Assembly (NCBI GenBank): GCA_046329195.1
Contig: JAXLVB010000002.1
Span: 620,001-684,000, forward strand
Length of the DNA stretch: 64,000 nucleotides
Reading direction: 5' to 3'
DNA from: JAXLVB01 sp046329195
Lineage (GTDB): Bacteria > Bacteroidota > Bacteroidia > Cytophagales > Spirosomataceae
Made by a program: the position numbers and the translations under genes
In this document: in pieces, positions 51,966-60,711 of the stretch
Position numbering within the stretch: position 1 is the stretch's first letter
Layout: each line of letters opens with the position of its first letter
Notes under the pieces: model-generated
The model's database searches: none
What the model was told of the DNA's origin: nothing
What the model saw: only the letters and a program-made list of their open reading frames with translations

Positions 51966-53072
51966 TCAACTAAACGGCTCTAAATCAATTGTAAGGCGTA
52001 CTAGATACAGTTGGTTCTCCTCAGCAATGATTAATTGATGTTGGTTAGGATAATGTACTTGCAACCGACGCTGTACATTAGCAATGCCAATACCCGATCC
52101 AAGTAGTTTTTCATCCGTTGTTTCCACAAAAATCGGGTTGGTTACCTCAAACTGCAATTGATTACTTAGTACTTGGATCGAGACACGGATTATGGAAGGA
52201 TGGTGACTATGAATTCCATATTTAAAGGCATTTTCAACAAACGGGATAAACAACAAGGGTTCAATCAATTTACCAGTAAAGTCGCCGTTGAAGGTAAAAG
52301 CGACCGTTGAATTCCCTGATAATCTCATTTTCTGAAGCAGAATATAATTATTGAGGTGCTCAATTTCTTGCTCCAACGATACCTTATGGTGGTTCGCTTG
52401 ATAAATGATATACCGTAGGAGCTGCGAAAGTATCACAATTGCATCTTCGGTTGTTTCGGCCTGTTGACGAGCCAGCCAACGAATATTGTTAAGGGTATTA
52501 AACAAAAAATGGGGACTAATTTGGAGTTTCAATACTTCTAATTCTGCCGTTTTTTTGTCAATAATCGCCTGTTGGTGTAGCTCTTGTGTACGAACGTGGT
52601 CACGCCATAGAGCGATTCCGCCACTAATACTAACCACAAAAAAACAAGTAAAAAGCTGCGGGAATGGCAAGAACATCATCCACCGAAAAACAGGTGGTTG
52701 CATGGGCATCGGTCTATCCGGTGGTTTGGGTGGTGCTTGAAAATTTCCTTCAAAACTCATCATAAAGGGTGCTCTTATGACGTAATTAAGGGTAATCATA
52801 AGGAGCAAAACGCCAACAATACTCGCCACTAATGGCCATATTGTTCTATGTTGAATACAGTAGGGAGCTACTACCAATAAAGTGAAGTAAAAAAAAATTA
52901 TCCAAAGCACATCCGACAGCAAGTGCGACAATACATAGCCAAATTGCCGAGGTTCAAGTATATCCTTGATGTTGTCTGGGCCAAACAAAAAAGGTAAGCT
53001 AATGAACCCCGCCCAACCAATCAGGTGAAATACAAAAGCATACCGTTCGATAAAGTTGGACGAAAAACCCAT
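51966..53072 (-). CDS. LytS-type sensor histidine kinase
   Basis: 368 residues. Four predicted membrane helices (about 12-30, 50-70, 78-98, 132-155) with a Pro/Met-rich loop at 112-128, then the His_kinase domain with phospho-accepting His188 in QISPHFLFNTLNNIRW, N box FVENAFKYG and G box GSGIGIANVQRRL. No extracytoplasmic sensor domain, so a membrane-embedded or small signal is likely. Forms a two-component pair with the LytTR regulator downstream. Confidence 0.95.
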   Translation of the reverse strand: MGFSSNFIERYAFVFHLIGWAGFISLPFLFGPDNIKDILEPRQFGYVLSHLLSDVLWIIFFYFTLLVVAPYCIQHRTIWPLVASIVGVLLLMITLNYVIRAPFMMSFEGNFQAPPKPPDRPMPMQPPVFRWMMFLPFPQLFTCFFVVSISGGIALWRDHVRTQELHQQAIIDKKTAELEVLKLQISPHFLFNTLNNIRWLARQQAETTEDAIVILSQLLRYIIYQANHHKVSLEQEIEHLNNYILLQKMRLSGNSTVAFTFNGDFTGKLIEPLLFIPFVENAFKYGIHSHHPSIIRVSIQVLSNQLQFEVTNPIFVETTDEKLLGSGIGIANVQRRLQVHYPNQHQLIIAEENQLYLVRLTIDLEPFS

Positions 53073-53174
53073 CTAAGGCAGAATTTTTGTTAAATTAAAC
53101 GGTAGCCTAGACGCTACTCTTACAAATAAAGTTGAATTAGCCGAATTATTGTATCAAAAACCCCTAAGAATCAG

Positions 53175-54170
53175 CTATTTCAATGCTTCTAGGAAATGCT
53201 TTTGATTTAGGCTGAGATTTTGTGTTTCCCACTCAATGGATTTAGTTTGTGGAAACTTTCGATGAATGCACTTACTTAGCTTGCAATGATGACAACAAGC
53301 TGATAAGCAAGGATCTGCATGAATAAAAATTTCTACTTGAGAGGCAAATTCAGTAGTTAAGATTTTTTCAATACCATTTACTTCTTTATGTACTTCTTCT
53401 AAAGTCCAATAAAAAGGCAAAGTCACATGGCAGTCTATGTGCAAATCGGAACCATATTTTTGAACACGTAAATTATGAATGTCCACCCACGTATCACGCT
53501 GGTTATTTTTCAGAACAGTTACCACCTTTTCTAGGGTTTCGGCATCTACTTCGTCCATCAACCCTCCTACCGACTTTCGCACTAATTTTATACCATTATA
53601 AACAATAAAAAATGAAAAAAGAATAGAAAGTACACTGTCTAATGTGTACCAGTGTGTAAAATACATCACTGCCACTCCTATCACTAATACTACACTACTT
53701 TGAGCATCTAAAATGAGATGTTTTCCATCGGCAATAAGCGTCAGAGAATCGTACCGTTCGCCTTCCCTTTCCAAATACCACCCTAATAACCAGTTGGTTA
53801 CAGCAGTTCCAAACACCAAGAACATCCCAATACTCAACGACTCCAGCTCGGTAGGGTTGATGAGGTGTAGTACCGAATGATAGATAATAAACACACCTGC
53901 CAATGCGATTAAAATCCCTTCGATGGCAGCTGAAAAGAACTCAATTTTTCCATGGCCGTACGGATGGTTTTCATCACGTGGTTTTGAAGCGAGGTAAATA
54001 CTATAAAAAGCAAAGCCGCTGGCTATCACATTCACAATAGATTCTAAGGCATCAGTCAAAATTGCATTGGACTTTGTAAACGCCCAAGCTGTAAATTTTA
54101 TGAGCATCAACACAATGCCTATACAAAACGATAATGCAATCAGTTGGTATTTTTTTCGATGAGATAGCAT
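53175..54170 (-). CDS. Cation diffusion facilitator (CDF) transporter
   Basis: 331 residues from ATG 54170 (MLSHRKKYQLIALSF); the longer TTG reading adds 18 unlikely residues. Six membrane helices with TDALESIVNV in helix 2 and HLILDAQSS in helix 5, the metal-site positions, then a cytoplasmic ferredoxin-like domain (VDIHNLRVQKYGSDLHIDCHV). It carries a Cys/His-rich tail, CLSACCHHCKLSKCIHR, unusual for the family. Exports Zn2+, Fe2+ or a similar divalent ion by proton antiport; the metal cannot be told. Confidence 0.92.
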   Translation of the reverse strand: MLSHRKKYQLIALSFCIGIVLMLIKFTAWAFTKSNAILTDALESIVNVIASGFAFYSIYLASKPRDENHPYGHGKIEFFSAAIEGILIALAGVFIIYHSVLHLINPTELESLSIGMFLVFGTAVTNWLLGWYLEREGERYDSLTLIADGKHLILDAQSSVVLVIGVAVMYFTHWYTLDSVLSILFSFFIVYNGIKLVRKSVGGLMDEVDAETLEKVVTVLKNNQRDTWVDIHNLRVQKYGSDLHIDCHVTLPFYWTLEEVHKEVNGIEKILTTEFASQVEIFIHADPCLSACCHHCKLSKCIHRKFPQTKSIEWETQNLSLNQKHFLEALK

Positions 54171-54288
54171 CCTGCAAAGGTATGAAAAACCACATATTTT
54201 AGAAAAAAACACATGTTTAGGCAATCAAATGAGGGAAACGGCACAAAAGGCTTTTGTTTGCCAAAGCATCTCCTAACGTATTCTTGAC

Positions 54289-54296
54289 TATCTTTG
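54289..54296 (+). promoter_or_regulatory. Putative -7 box for the Nudix-LysE pair (TATCTTTG)
   Basis: TATCTTTG fits TAnnTTTG and ends only 4 bases before the ATG at 54301, predicting a leaderless mRNA. No clear -33 box. Confidence 0.5.
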
Positions 54297-54300
54297 TCCG

Positions 54301-54849
54301 ATGAATCCTACCGAAAATCCGTGGACAACCCTTTCTTCCAAAGTCCAATACGATAATCCTTGGATTACCATTCGTCATGAAGAGGTAATCACACCTGGTG
54401 GCAAATCGGGTATTTATGGAGTGGCCCATTTCAAAAACAAAGCCATCGGCATCATTCCTATTGACCACGAAGGTAACACGTGGCTAGTGGGGCAATACCG
54501 TTATCCATTACAAGAATATTCATGGGAGATTCCGATGGGAGGAGGCCCATTGGGCATTGATATTTTAGTTTCTGCACAGCGAGAACTCAAGGAAGAAACA
54601 GGGCTAACTGCTCAGAAATGGGAAAATATTGCTCGAATCCATACCTCAAACTCCGTTACTGACGAAGAAGGCTTTATTTTTATCGCCGAAGAGCTAGCAG
54701 AAGGACCATCGCACCAAGATGATAACGAAGAATTGAGAGTTTGGAAGCTCCCGTTAGCTGAGGCCATTCAATTAGTAATGGACAATCGAATTACTGACTC
54801 GTTGAGCGTGTATGGATTGTTGAAAGTAGCTCGACTTCGTGGTTTATGA
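54301..54849 (+). CDS. Nudix hydrolase
   Basis: 182 residues. The Nudix box region reads GGGPLGIDILVSAQRELKEETGL (in parts): the REL-KEETGL half is intact, but the first consensus Glu (G-x5-E) is Ile. Surroundings (VGQYRYPLQEYSWEIPMGG) resemble ADP-ribose pyrophosphatases. Probably hydrolyses a nucleoside diphosphate derivative. Its TGA stop overlaps the ATG of the LysE gene (ATGA), so the two are translationally coupled. Confidence 0.9.
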   Translation: MNPTENPWTTLSSKVQYDNPWITIRHEEVITPGGKSGIYGVAHFKNKAIGIIPIDHEGNTWLVGQYRYPLQEYSWEIPMGGGPLGIDILVSAQRELKEETGLTAQKWENIARIHTSNSVTDEEGFIFIAEELAEGPSHQDDNEELRVWKLPLAEAIQLVMDNRITDSLSVYGLLKVARLRGL

Positions 54850-55463
54850 TACAGGCTATTTCCATCGGGTTCGTTACGGGAGTACTACTTTCTCTCACCT
54901 TTGGGACTATTTTTTTTGCCTTGATTCAAAGTAGCATTGATAATGGATATCGAAGTGGCTTAAAAATCGCTCTGGGTGTATTGGCCAGCGATGCAGTATT
55001 GATTTTGATCGCCTTGTTTGGCACCAGTTATTTACCACATCTGCCTAATGCAGAACTTTACATCAGCCTCATTGGGGGTGTGGTTCTTGTCACCCTTGGC
55101 CTAGTCAATCTCATTCGTAGAAGTCCTAAGCTCATCTATCCTAAAAGCCGTATTGGGAACTTTGTTTTTTACTTCACTAAAGGTTTTTTGCTCAATATTC
55201 TGAACCCTATTAACTTTTTTTCGTGGGTCACCGTGACAGCCTACGTTCGTGGGGGATTGAAGTTACAAGGGTTAGAAATGTACACGTTTTTTGTGAGTAG
55301 TCAGGCCGGAATTTTTGTAGCCGAAGCAGCTTTGGCCATTTTTGCCTATCGGCTCAAGCACATCATTAGTACTCAAGTCATCAAAGGCATTAATGTAGTT
55401 ACCGGAATTGTTTTTCTGATTGTGGGAAGTCGGCTTTTTTGGAATGTTTGGCAGTTATTTTAA
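54846..55463 (+). CDS. LysE family transporter
   Basis: 205 residues, about six hydrophobic segments (IGFVTGVLLSLTFGTIFFAL, IALGVLASDAVLILIALFG, LYISLIGGVVLVTLGLVNLI, and three near the C-terminus). Layout as in LysE/RhtB amino-acid exporters, with the typical FTKGFLLNILNPINFFSW segment after the loop. The substrate is unknown. It begins within the Nudix stop codon and forms a two-gene operon. Confidence 0.9.
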   Translation: MIQAISIGFVTGVLLSLTFGTIFFALIQSSIDNGYRSGLKIALGVLASDAVLILIALFGTSYLPHLPNAELYISLIGGVVLVTLGLVNLIRRSPKLIYPKSRIGNFVFYFTKGFLLNILNPINFFSWVTVTAYVRGGLKLQGLEMYTFFVSSQAGIFVAEAALAIFAYRLKHIISTQVIKGINVVTGIVFLIVGSRLFWNVWQLF

Positions 55464-55473
55464 TCCAATAAAA

Positions 55474-55520
55474 AACCACATAGATACTTAGAACTATGTT
55501 TTCTATGTACCTATGTGGTT
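55474..55520 (-). terminator. Terminator after the GMC oxidoreductase gene
   Basis: AACCACATAG ... CTATGTGGTT, with inner partial pairing; on the minus strand it is followed by TTTTATTGG. It may also end the convergent LysE transcript, though less well. Confidence 0.7.
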
Positions 55521-55534
55521 AAATAAAGTCAATC

Positions 55535-57253
55535 TTACAAATTCTTCTTCTTCAACTCCTCTACCGCAAAATTAGCAGCACGAGCTGTTAATGCCATATA
55601 CGTCAGTGATGGATTCACACATGAAGCAGAAGTCATACATGCGCCATCCGTAACAAATACATTTTTACATTCATGTACTTGGTTGAATTTGTTCAAAACA
55701 GAGGTTTTTGGGTCTTTACCCATGCGAGCCGTTCCCATTTCATGAATACCTAAACCAATATGGGCATTGGTATTGTCGTAGGTGTTAATATTCTTAAAGC
55801 CAGCAGCTTCCAACATCTCAGCGGCATCGTTCGCCATGTCTTTTCGCATTTGGCGCTCGTTATCACCCAATTCGGTTTCAAACACTAACACTGGTAATCC
55901 CCATTTGTCTTTCTGGTCTGGGCTAAGTGTAAAGCGGTTGTTCGGATTTGGAATAATTTCGCCAAACCCACCAAACCCAATAGACCATTCGCCAGGTGTT
56001 AGTAAACTATTTTTGAAGTCTGCTCCAAAGCCATCCAAACCCGTACCTCTACCCCAATCGGCACGACTGGCGCCGCCCTGATACCCAAAACCTCGTACAT
56101 AACTGCGCTTGTCTTTTCCCCAGTTACGGAAGCGTGGGATGTACACACCGTTTGGACGAGAACCATAATAATAATCTTCTAGGAAACCTTCGATTTTGGC
56201 ACCTGCCCCTACGCCTAAGTGGTGGTCCATGATATTACGACCCAATTGATCGCTATCATTACCCAAACCAGTTGGGAATCGGTTTGATTTGGAGTTCATC
56301 AAAATAGACGTTGAGCCAAATGCACCTGCATTCAAGAAAATGATTTTAGCGTAGTATTCTTTTGATTCTAAGGTATTTTGGTCAATTACCCGCACGCCTT
56401 TCGCTTTCTTCGACTTTTCATCATATAATACTTCTGCCACAATTGCATTGTGAATCATCGTTAAGCGGCTGGTTTTACGAGCAGCTGGCAATGTGGCAGA
56501 TAACGAACTAAAGTATCCACCATAAGGACAACCCCGCATACACTTATTGCGGAATTGGCAAGACGAACGACCAAGAGCCGTATGCCAAGGCTGAGGTTTG
56601 GTTAAGTGAGCGGTACGACCAATGGTAATAGGGCGACCAAACTTGTCTTTGACCTTTGCTTTGAAATGCTGTTCAGGGGCTAACAATGCCATTGGTGGCA
56701 AAAAATGGCTATCTGGCAACACATCAAGACCTTCTGTTTGGCCACTAATTCCAACAAATTTCTCAACATGACTATACCAAGGCGCAAGGTCTTCGTAGCG
56801 AATGGGCCAATCCACGCCTACGCCTTCCTTACCATTTGCCATGAAATCTTCTTTGTTCCAACGGTACGACTGACGACCCCACAACAGTGATTTCCCGCCT
56901 GTATGATAGGCTCTAATCCAATCCATTCCACCTTTTTTCTCGATGTATGGATTGTCTTTGTCTTTCTCGAACAAATAACGATGTTCCTCATTTACAGTAT
57001 AGCCTGTCCGAATACCAGCCCAATATTCTTCAGCAGCCAATACTGTAGGGCGGCCTCTGTGAAGAAATTCCCACGGGTCTTTGTTAGTGGTTTCATAACC
57101 CGATATGTGCGTAATTTCACGGCCCCGCTCTAAGCAAAGTACTTTTAATCCTTTTTCGGCTAATTCTTTGACGGCCCAGCCGCCCGAAATACCAGAGCCA
57201 ACAACGATGGCATCAAATGATTGTTGTTTATCTGCAGTGATGTTAAGATACAT
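55535..57253 (-). CDS. GMC oxidoreductase, large subunit with probable 3Fe-4S motif
   Basis: 572 residues. N-terminal FAD motif VVGSGISGGWAVKEL (17-31), GMC-family phrases (GGKSLLWGRQSYRW, NAGAFGSTSIL), and His/Asn active-site region near the C-terminus (GIHEMGTARMG, CVNPSLTYMALT). Cys232, Cys238 and Cys242 form CX5CX3C, the pattern of the 3Fe-4S cluster in bacterial FAD glucose/fructose dehydrogenases. It follows the small Tat-like subunit gene on the same strand, as in gluconate 2-dehydrogenase and FAD-GDH operons. No cytochrome gene lies nearby. The sugar substrate is unknown. Confidence 0.9.
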   Translation of the reverse strand: MYLNITADKQQSFDAIVVGSGISGGWAVKELAEKGLKVLCLERGREITHISGYETTNKDPWEFLHRGRPTVLAAEEYWAGIRTGYTVNEEHRYLFEKDKDNPYIEKKGGMDWIRAYHTGGKSLLWGRQSYRWNKEDFMANGKEGVGVDWPIRYEDLAPWYSHVEKFVGISGQTEGLDVLPDSHFLPPMALLAPEQHFKAKVKDKFGRPITIGRTAHLTKPQPWHTALGRSSCQFRNKCMRGCPYGGYFSSLSATLPAARKTSRLTMIHNAIVAEVLYDEKSKKAKGVRVIDQNTLESKEYYAKIIFLNAGAFGSTSILMNSKSNRFPTGLGNDSDQLGRNIMDHHLGVGAGAKIEGFLEDYYYGSRPNGVYIPRFRNWGKDKRSYVRGFGYQGGASRADWGRGTGLDGFGADFKNSLLTPGEWSIGFGGFGEIIPNPNNRFTLSPDQKDKWGLPVLVFETELGDNERQMRKDMANDAAEMLEAAGFKNINTYDNTNAHIGLGIHEMGTARMGKDPKTSVLNKFNQVHECKNVFVTDGACMTSASCVNPSLTYMALTARAANFAVEELKKKNL

Positions 57254-57403
57254 GGATGAATTCGATTTTGAGGTTTACAAAAACCTATGCAGTTTCTGAA
57301 ATTTTTATTTCATAAACCAGCTGAAAGCCAAAGAAAAACCTCGTGGGTTTAACTACAAAAGTGCCATAACCTATCTCTAATAGGCTAATCGGTTAGCAAT
57401 TAC

Positions 57404-58018
57404 TTAATAAACGTACGCTTTTTGGCCTGATTTCCACTTCACATTTTCCCATTTGCCAGGAACAGGACGATAATCAAAATTTTGTTCGATACCTTCTTTA
57501 GAAGTAAAATAACCAACCAAAGTAAGTTCTTTCATCAATCGCCAGAACGGAACCCCTTTGGCTTTTTCGCTCATCGTGACAGCGTCCACGTTATCACCTA
57601 CTTTTACTCGTTGTTCGTTGTAGGCTTTCATCAATTCTTTGGTGGTGGTTTCCACGTTTTTCAAGGTAGCCACTTGCTGATCTTTTGATTGGCTCAAAAA
57701 TCCTGCTTTTTCCAGTTCGACCACTCCTTCAACAAAGCTTTCCTGCTCTGGCTTACGATAACAGTCGGCCAGCATGAGTTCAATAAAGGCAGGTACACCT
57801 GCTTCTTTTGCTCCGGCAGTAGAAGTTTTGGGGATGATGTGTTCGGCTACTTCAGCCACAATTTTGCGTTGTGCGTCTGTCAACGAAAAGGCTGGTGCCA
57901 AAGACGAAGGCTCAATGGGTGAGGATTTTTCTTCTGCAAACGCCAACAACGTCGGAGCGGTCAGCATCCCTCCCATGAGCAAGGCTACTCGGTTGAGTGC
58001 ATCTCTACGGTTCATCAT
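57404..58018 (-). CDS. Gluconate 2-dehydrogenase subunit 3 family protein (small subunit)
   Basis: 204 residues from ATG 58018 (MMNRRDALNRVALLMGG); the GTG reading from 58057 is less likely. The start has a twin-arginine-like signal (NRRDALNR ... hydrophobic stretch ... LLAFAEE). The body fits the subunit-3 family (LTDAQRKIVAEVAEHIIPKT, GVPAFIELMLADCYRKPEQ, WENVKWKSGQKAYVY at the end). In known enzymes this subunit helps export and fold the FAD subunit, encoded here about 150 bases downstream. Confidence 0.9.
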   Translation of the reverse strand: MMNRRDALNRVALLMGGMLTAPTLLAFAEEKSSPIEPSSLAPAFSLTDAQRKIVAEVAEHIIPKTSTAGAKEAGVPAFIELMLADCYRKPEQESFVEGVVELEKAGFLSQSKDQQVATLKNVETTTKELMKAYNEQRVKVGDNVDAVTMSEKAKGVPFWRLMKELTLVGYFTSKEGIEQNFDYRPVPGKWENVKWKSGQKAYVY

Positions 58019-58119
58019 AGGGTTTAGATGTTCGGTTAAAAATTTAGTAACTACCACGTATTCGTCTTAGAAGTATGCCAAAAGCTGGCCTATTTCTGAC
58101 TTTGATTCAATGATGTGAG

Positions 58120-58127
58120 CAAATTTA
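58120..58127 (-). promoter_or_regulatory. Putative -7 box for the dehydrogenase pair (TAAATTTG)
   Basis: Minus-strand TAAATTTG fits TAnnTTTG, about 100 bases before the start at 58018; no matching -33 box. Confidence 0.35.
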
Positions 58128-58270
58128 TAAGAATTACCTTGATTTTTGTATGAACCACTAATTCTTTAATTCTTTCAAAAAAAAATCATACTGAAGACAA
58201 CTACAAACCATGGGGTTTTGTTTAAGTCAAAAGCACAGTTATCCACCGCAATATCCTGACAAAAAGACAC

Positions 58271-59827
58271 TTACGATTGTCTTCCAGATTTCACAAACTG
58301 CTCCCAGCCCTCTATTAGTTCGGGCTTTTTCAAAACTCGTGGGAATTTGTGTTGAGCCCCCATTTTGCCTTTGACTGCCAGCCAATCATAAAACACATGC
58401 GAAGGCACTACTGTAACTGATACATCGTTGAGAGCATGTGCCCGCTCTGTTGCATAATCGTCGTTGAGCGCTTTGAGGTGTTGGTCTATCCGTTTGATAA
58501 GGGTGGATGCCTCCACGGTGTCGTCCGTGCCAATATACCAATGATGACCAAATAGTGTATCGGCTGGTTTTCCAATCACGGTAAACTCTCGAACATCAAT
58601 ATTGAGTTCGTGCGACACCAGCTCAATAGCTCTGTTCATGTTGTCAACCGATAAATGTTCGCCGCAAAGGCTCAAAAAATGCTTGGTTCGACCTGTAATG
58701 ATAATTTCGGCCTTTTCGACATTAGTAAAACGAACGGTGTCTCCAATTAGATATCGCCAAGCTCCCGAAACCGTTGAAATAAGCAAGGCATAATCTTTGT
58801 TTTCTTCCACCTCATCAATCAGCAGGGTTTCGGCGGTAGCATAAATATTCCCTTCATTATCGAAATTATTGTCATTAAAAGGTACAAATTCAAAGAAAAT
58901 GCCGTTGTTGAGCACCAGTTGCATTGCCTTTACGTCGGGGTGCGTCTGATAAGCCAAGAATCCTTCAGAAGCCAAGTAGGTTTCGATATAGGTAATAGGT
59001 CGGCCCAGTAATTTCTCAAATCCTACTCGATACGGTTCAAACGATACCCCACCGTGACAAAACACTTCGAGGTTTGGCCAAATTTCATGGATATTTTGTA
59101 CGTCGTAATAAGCGATAATTTTTTCCATCAGCAACTGAATCCAAGCTGGTACACCCACTACATAGCCGATGTCCCAGTCTTTGGCTCGTCGAGTAATGAG
59201 GTCTAATTTGGCTCCCCAATCTTTGTATTTCGATATTTTCTTGCCCGGTTTATAAAATCGTTGAAACCAATACGGAATATTACTGGCTGTTATTCCACTC
59301 AAATCGCCTTCCTTGTAGATACCGGCATCGGTTAGTTCGGTGCTTCCGCCTAACATCAAATACCCTTTTTCGTACAATCGAGCAGGTAGTTTTTGGTAAT
59401 TAGAAAGAGCCAGAATTTGCTTGATAGAGGTACTTTTGATGGCCTTGACCATGTCTTTGGTCACGGGTATAAATTTAGAAGCGGCATCCGAAGTACCCGA
59501 ACTCAGCGCAAAGTACTTGACCCGTCCAGGCCAACATACGTCTTTTTCGCCTGTGCGTGTTCGATGCCACCATTCAGCGTAAATCGAGCTATAGTCGTAG
59601 ATAGGAACTTTTGATTTGTATTGCTCGTAAAAGCCTTTTCCAGTATGAAAGAGGGCAGCATCTAACATATCACCAAAGCCAAATTTCTCACCAAACTGAG
59701 TAAATCGGGCTTTGTTTAAAAGTTTGATGAAGGTCTTTTTTTGCAACTTCATCGGGTTTAGTTTCTTAGGTCGAAACGAACCCGTGAGTTTGATTCCTCT
59801 TTTTAATAAGCTGCCCAATAAGGTCAT
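58271..59827 (-). CDS. GH3 family (auxin-responsive-like) acyl-adenylating protein
   Basis: 518 residues. Adenylate-forming fold of the plant GH3 type: ALSSGTSDAASKFIPVT (P-loop-like ATP site), LGGSTELTDAG, YLASEGFLAYQ, and the C-terminal YLIGDTVRFT with ITGRTKHFLSLCGEHLS. Plant GH3 enzymes conjugate acyl acids to amino acids; bacterial members are uncharacterised. No signal peptide. It lies 38 bases after surE on the same strand and is probably co-transcribed. Confidence 0.9.
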   Translation of the reverse strand: MTLLGSLLKRGIKLTGSFRPKKLNPMKLQKKTFIKLLNKARFTQFGEKFGFGDMLDAALFHTGKGFYEQYKSKVPIYDYSSIYAEWWHRTRTGEKDVCWPGRVKYFALSSGTSDAASKFIPVTKDMVKAIKSTSIKQILALSNYQKLPARLYEKGYLMLGGSTELTDAGIYKEGDLSGITASNIPYWFQRFYKPGKKISKYKDWGAKLDLITRRAKDWDIGYVVGVPAWIQLLMEKIIAYYDVQNIHEIWPNLEVFCHGGVSFEPYRVGFEKLLGRPITYIETYLASEGFLAYQTHPDVKAMQLVLNNGIFFEFVPFNDNNFDNEGNIYATAETLLIDEVEENKDYALLISTVSGAWRYLIGDTVRFTNVEKAEIIITGRTKHFLSLCGEHLSVDNMNRAIELVSHELNIDVREFTVIGKPADTLFGHHWYIGTDDTVEASTLIKRIDQHLKALNDDYATERAHALNDVSVTVVPSHVFYDWLAVKGKMGAQHKFPRVLKKPELIEGWEQFVKSGRQS

Positions 59828-59865
59828 GGTATGCTGACTAATTGTTGAGAAAATGAACCAATGGC

Positions 59866-60642
59866 TTAAAACTGCAACTGCTCCGACAGCTTAGTTAGTG
59901 CTGCGTAGTCAGTCAAATCGTATTTGCAGGGTACTATCGAAATATAATTATTGGCCAAGGCCCACTCGTCAGTATCAGTAGCAAGGGCGTCGTGATTGTC
60001 CATGTCACCATCCATCCAATAATACGGACGACCATAGGGATCAACTCGTTTTTCAAATCGCTCTCGATACACGGCATTTGCCTGTCGTGACCACTTAATG
60101 CCATTGATGGATTCTTCAGAGATTTTAGGAAAATTTACATTCAACGCTACGCCAGCAGGCAAACCCTTTTCCATTACTTTTTGTGCAATTTCTTTCACAT
60201 AGGTGCGGATGTGCGAAAAGTCGGCTTGAGGCATATAATCGCATAACGAAAACCCGATTGAAGGTAAGCCTTCCATGGCGGCTTCGATAGCCGCCGACAT
60301 CGTGCCTGAGTACAAGACGCTTACTGACGAGTTGCTGCCATGATTGATTCCACTCACTACCAAATCTGGCTTTTTGTTTTTGAGAATCAAGTGTTTACCT
60401 AATTTTACACAATCGGCGGGGGTACCATTGCATTCGTAAGCTTGAATAGACTCGCCAAAAATATCGGAGCGTTTAAGACGCAGAGGGCTTCCTAAGGTAA
60501 TGGCGTGGCCTTTGCCTGACTGAGGTGTATCTGGAGCTACAACGACAACCTCGCCTAATTCGGACATTACTTCTACGAGCGTACGGATGCCTTTTGAAGT
60601 AATATCATCGTCGTTTGAAATAAGAATGAGTGGTTTATTCAC
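59866..60642 (-). CDS. surE: 5'/3'-nucleotidase SurE
   Basis: 258 residues. Metal-dependent nucleotidase acting on 5'- and 3'-NMPs and polyphosphate. N-terminal ISNDDDITSKGI (family NDDG, here with Asp in place of Gly), PDTPQSGKGHAIT, VVSGINHGSN and GTMSAAIEAAMEGLPSIGFS. The start is GTG at 60640-60642; the N-terminus MNKPLILIS fits the family. A TAttTTTG box lies 23 bases upstream. The first gene of the surE-GH3 pair. Confidence 0.95.
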   Translation of the reverse strand: MNKPLILISNDDDITSKGIRTLVEVMSELGEVVVVAPDTPQSGKGHAITLGSPLRLKRSDIFGESIQAYECNGTPADCVKLGKHLILKNKKPDLVVSGINHGSNSSVSVLYSGTMSAAIEAAMEGLPSIGFSLCDYMPQADFSHIRTYVKEIAQKVMEKGLPAGVALNVNFPKISEESINGIKWSRQANAVYRERFEKRVDPYGRPYYWMDGDMDNHDALATDTDEWALANNYISIVPCKYDLTDYAALTKLSEQLQF

Positions 60643-60665
60643 GAATATCTGATAGTTTTGGTCTC

Positions 60666-60673
60666 AAAAATAC
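60666..60673 (-). promoter_or_regulatory. Putative -7 box for surE (TATTTTTG)
   Basis: Minus-strand TATTTTTG fits TAnnTTTG, 23 bases before the GTG start; no clear -33 box. Confidence 0.45.
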
Positions 60674-60711
60674 AGATTCCTTATTACGGAAATAGAATTT
60701 GAATATTAAAA

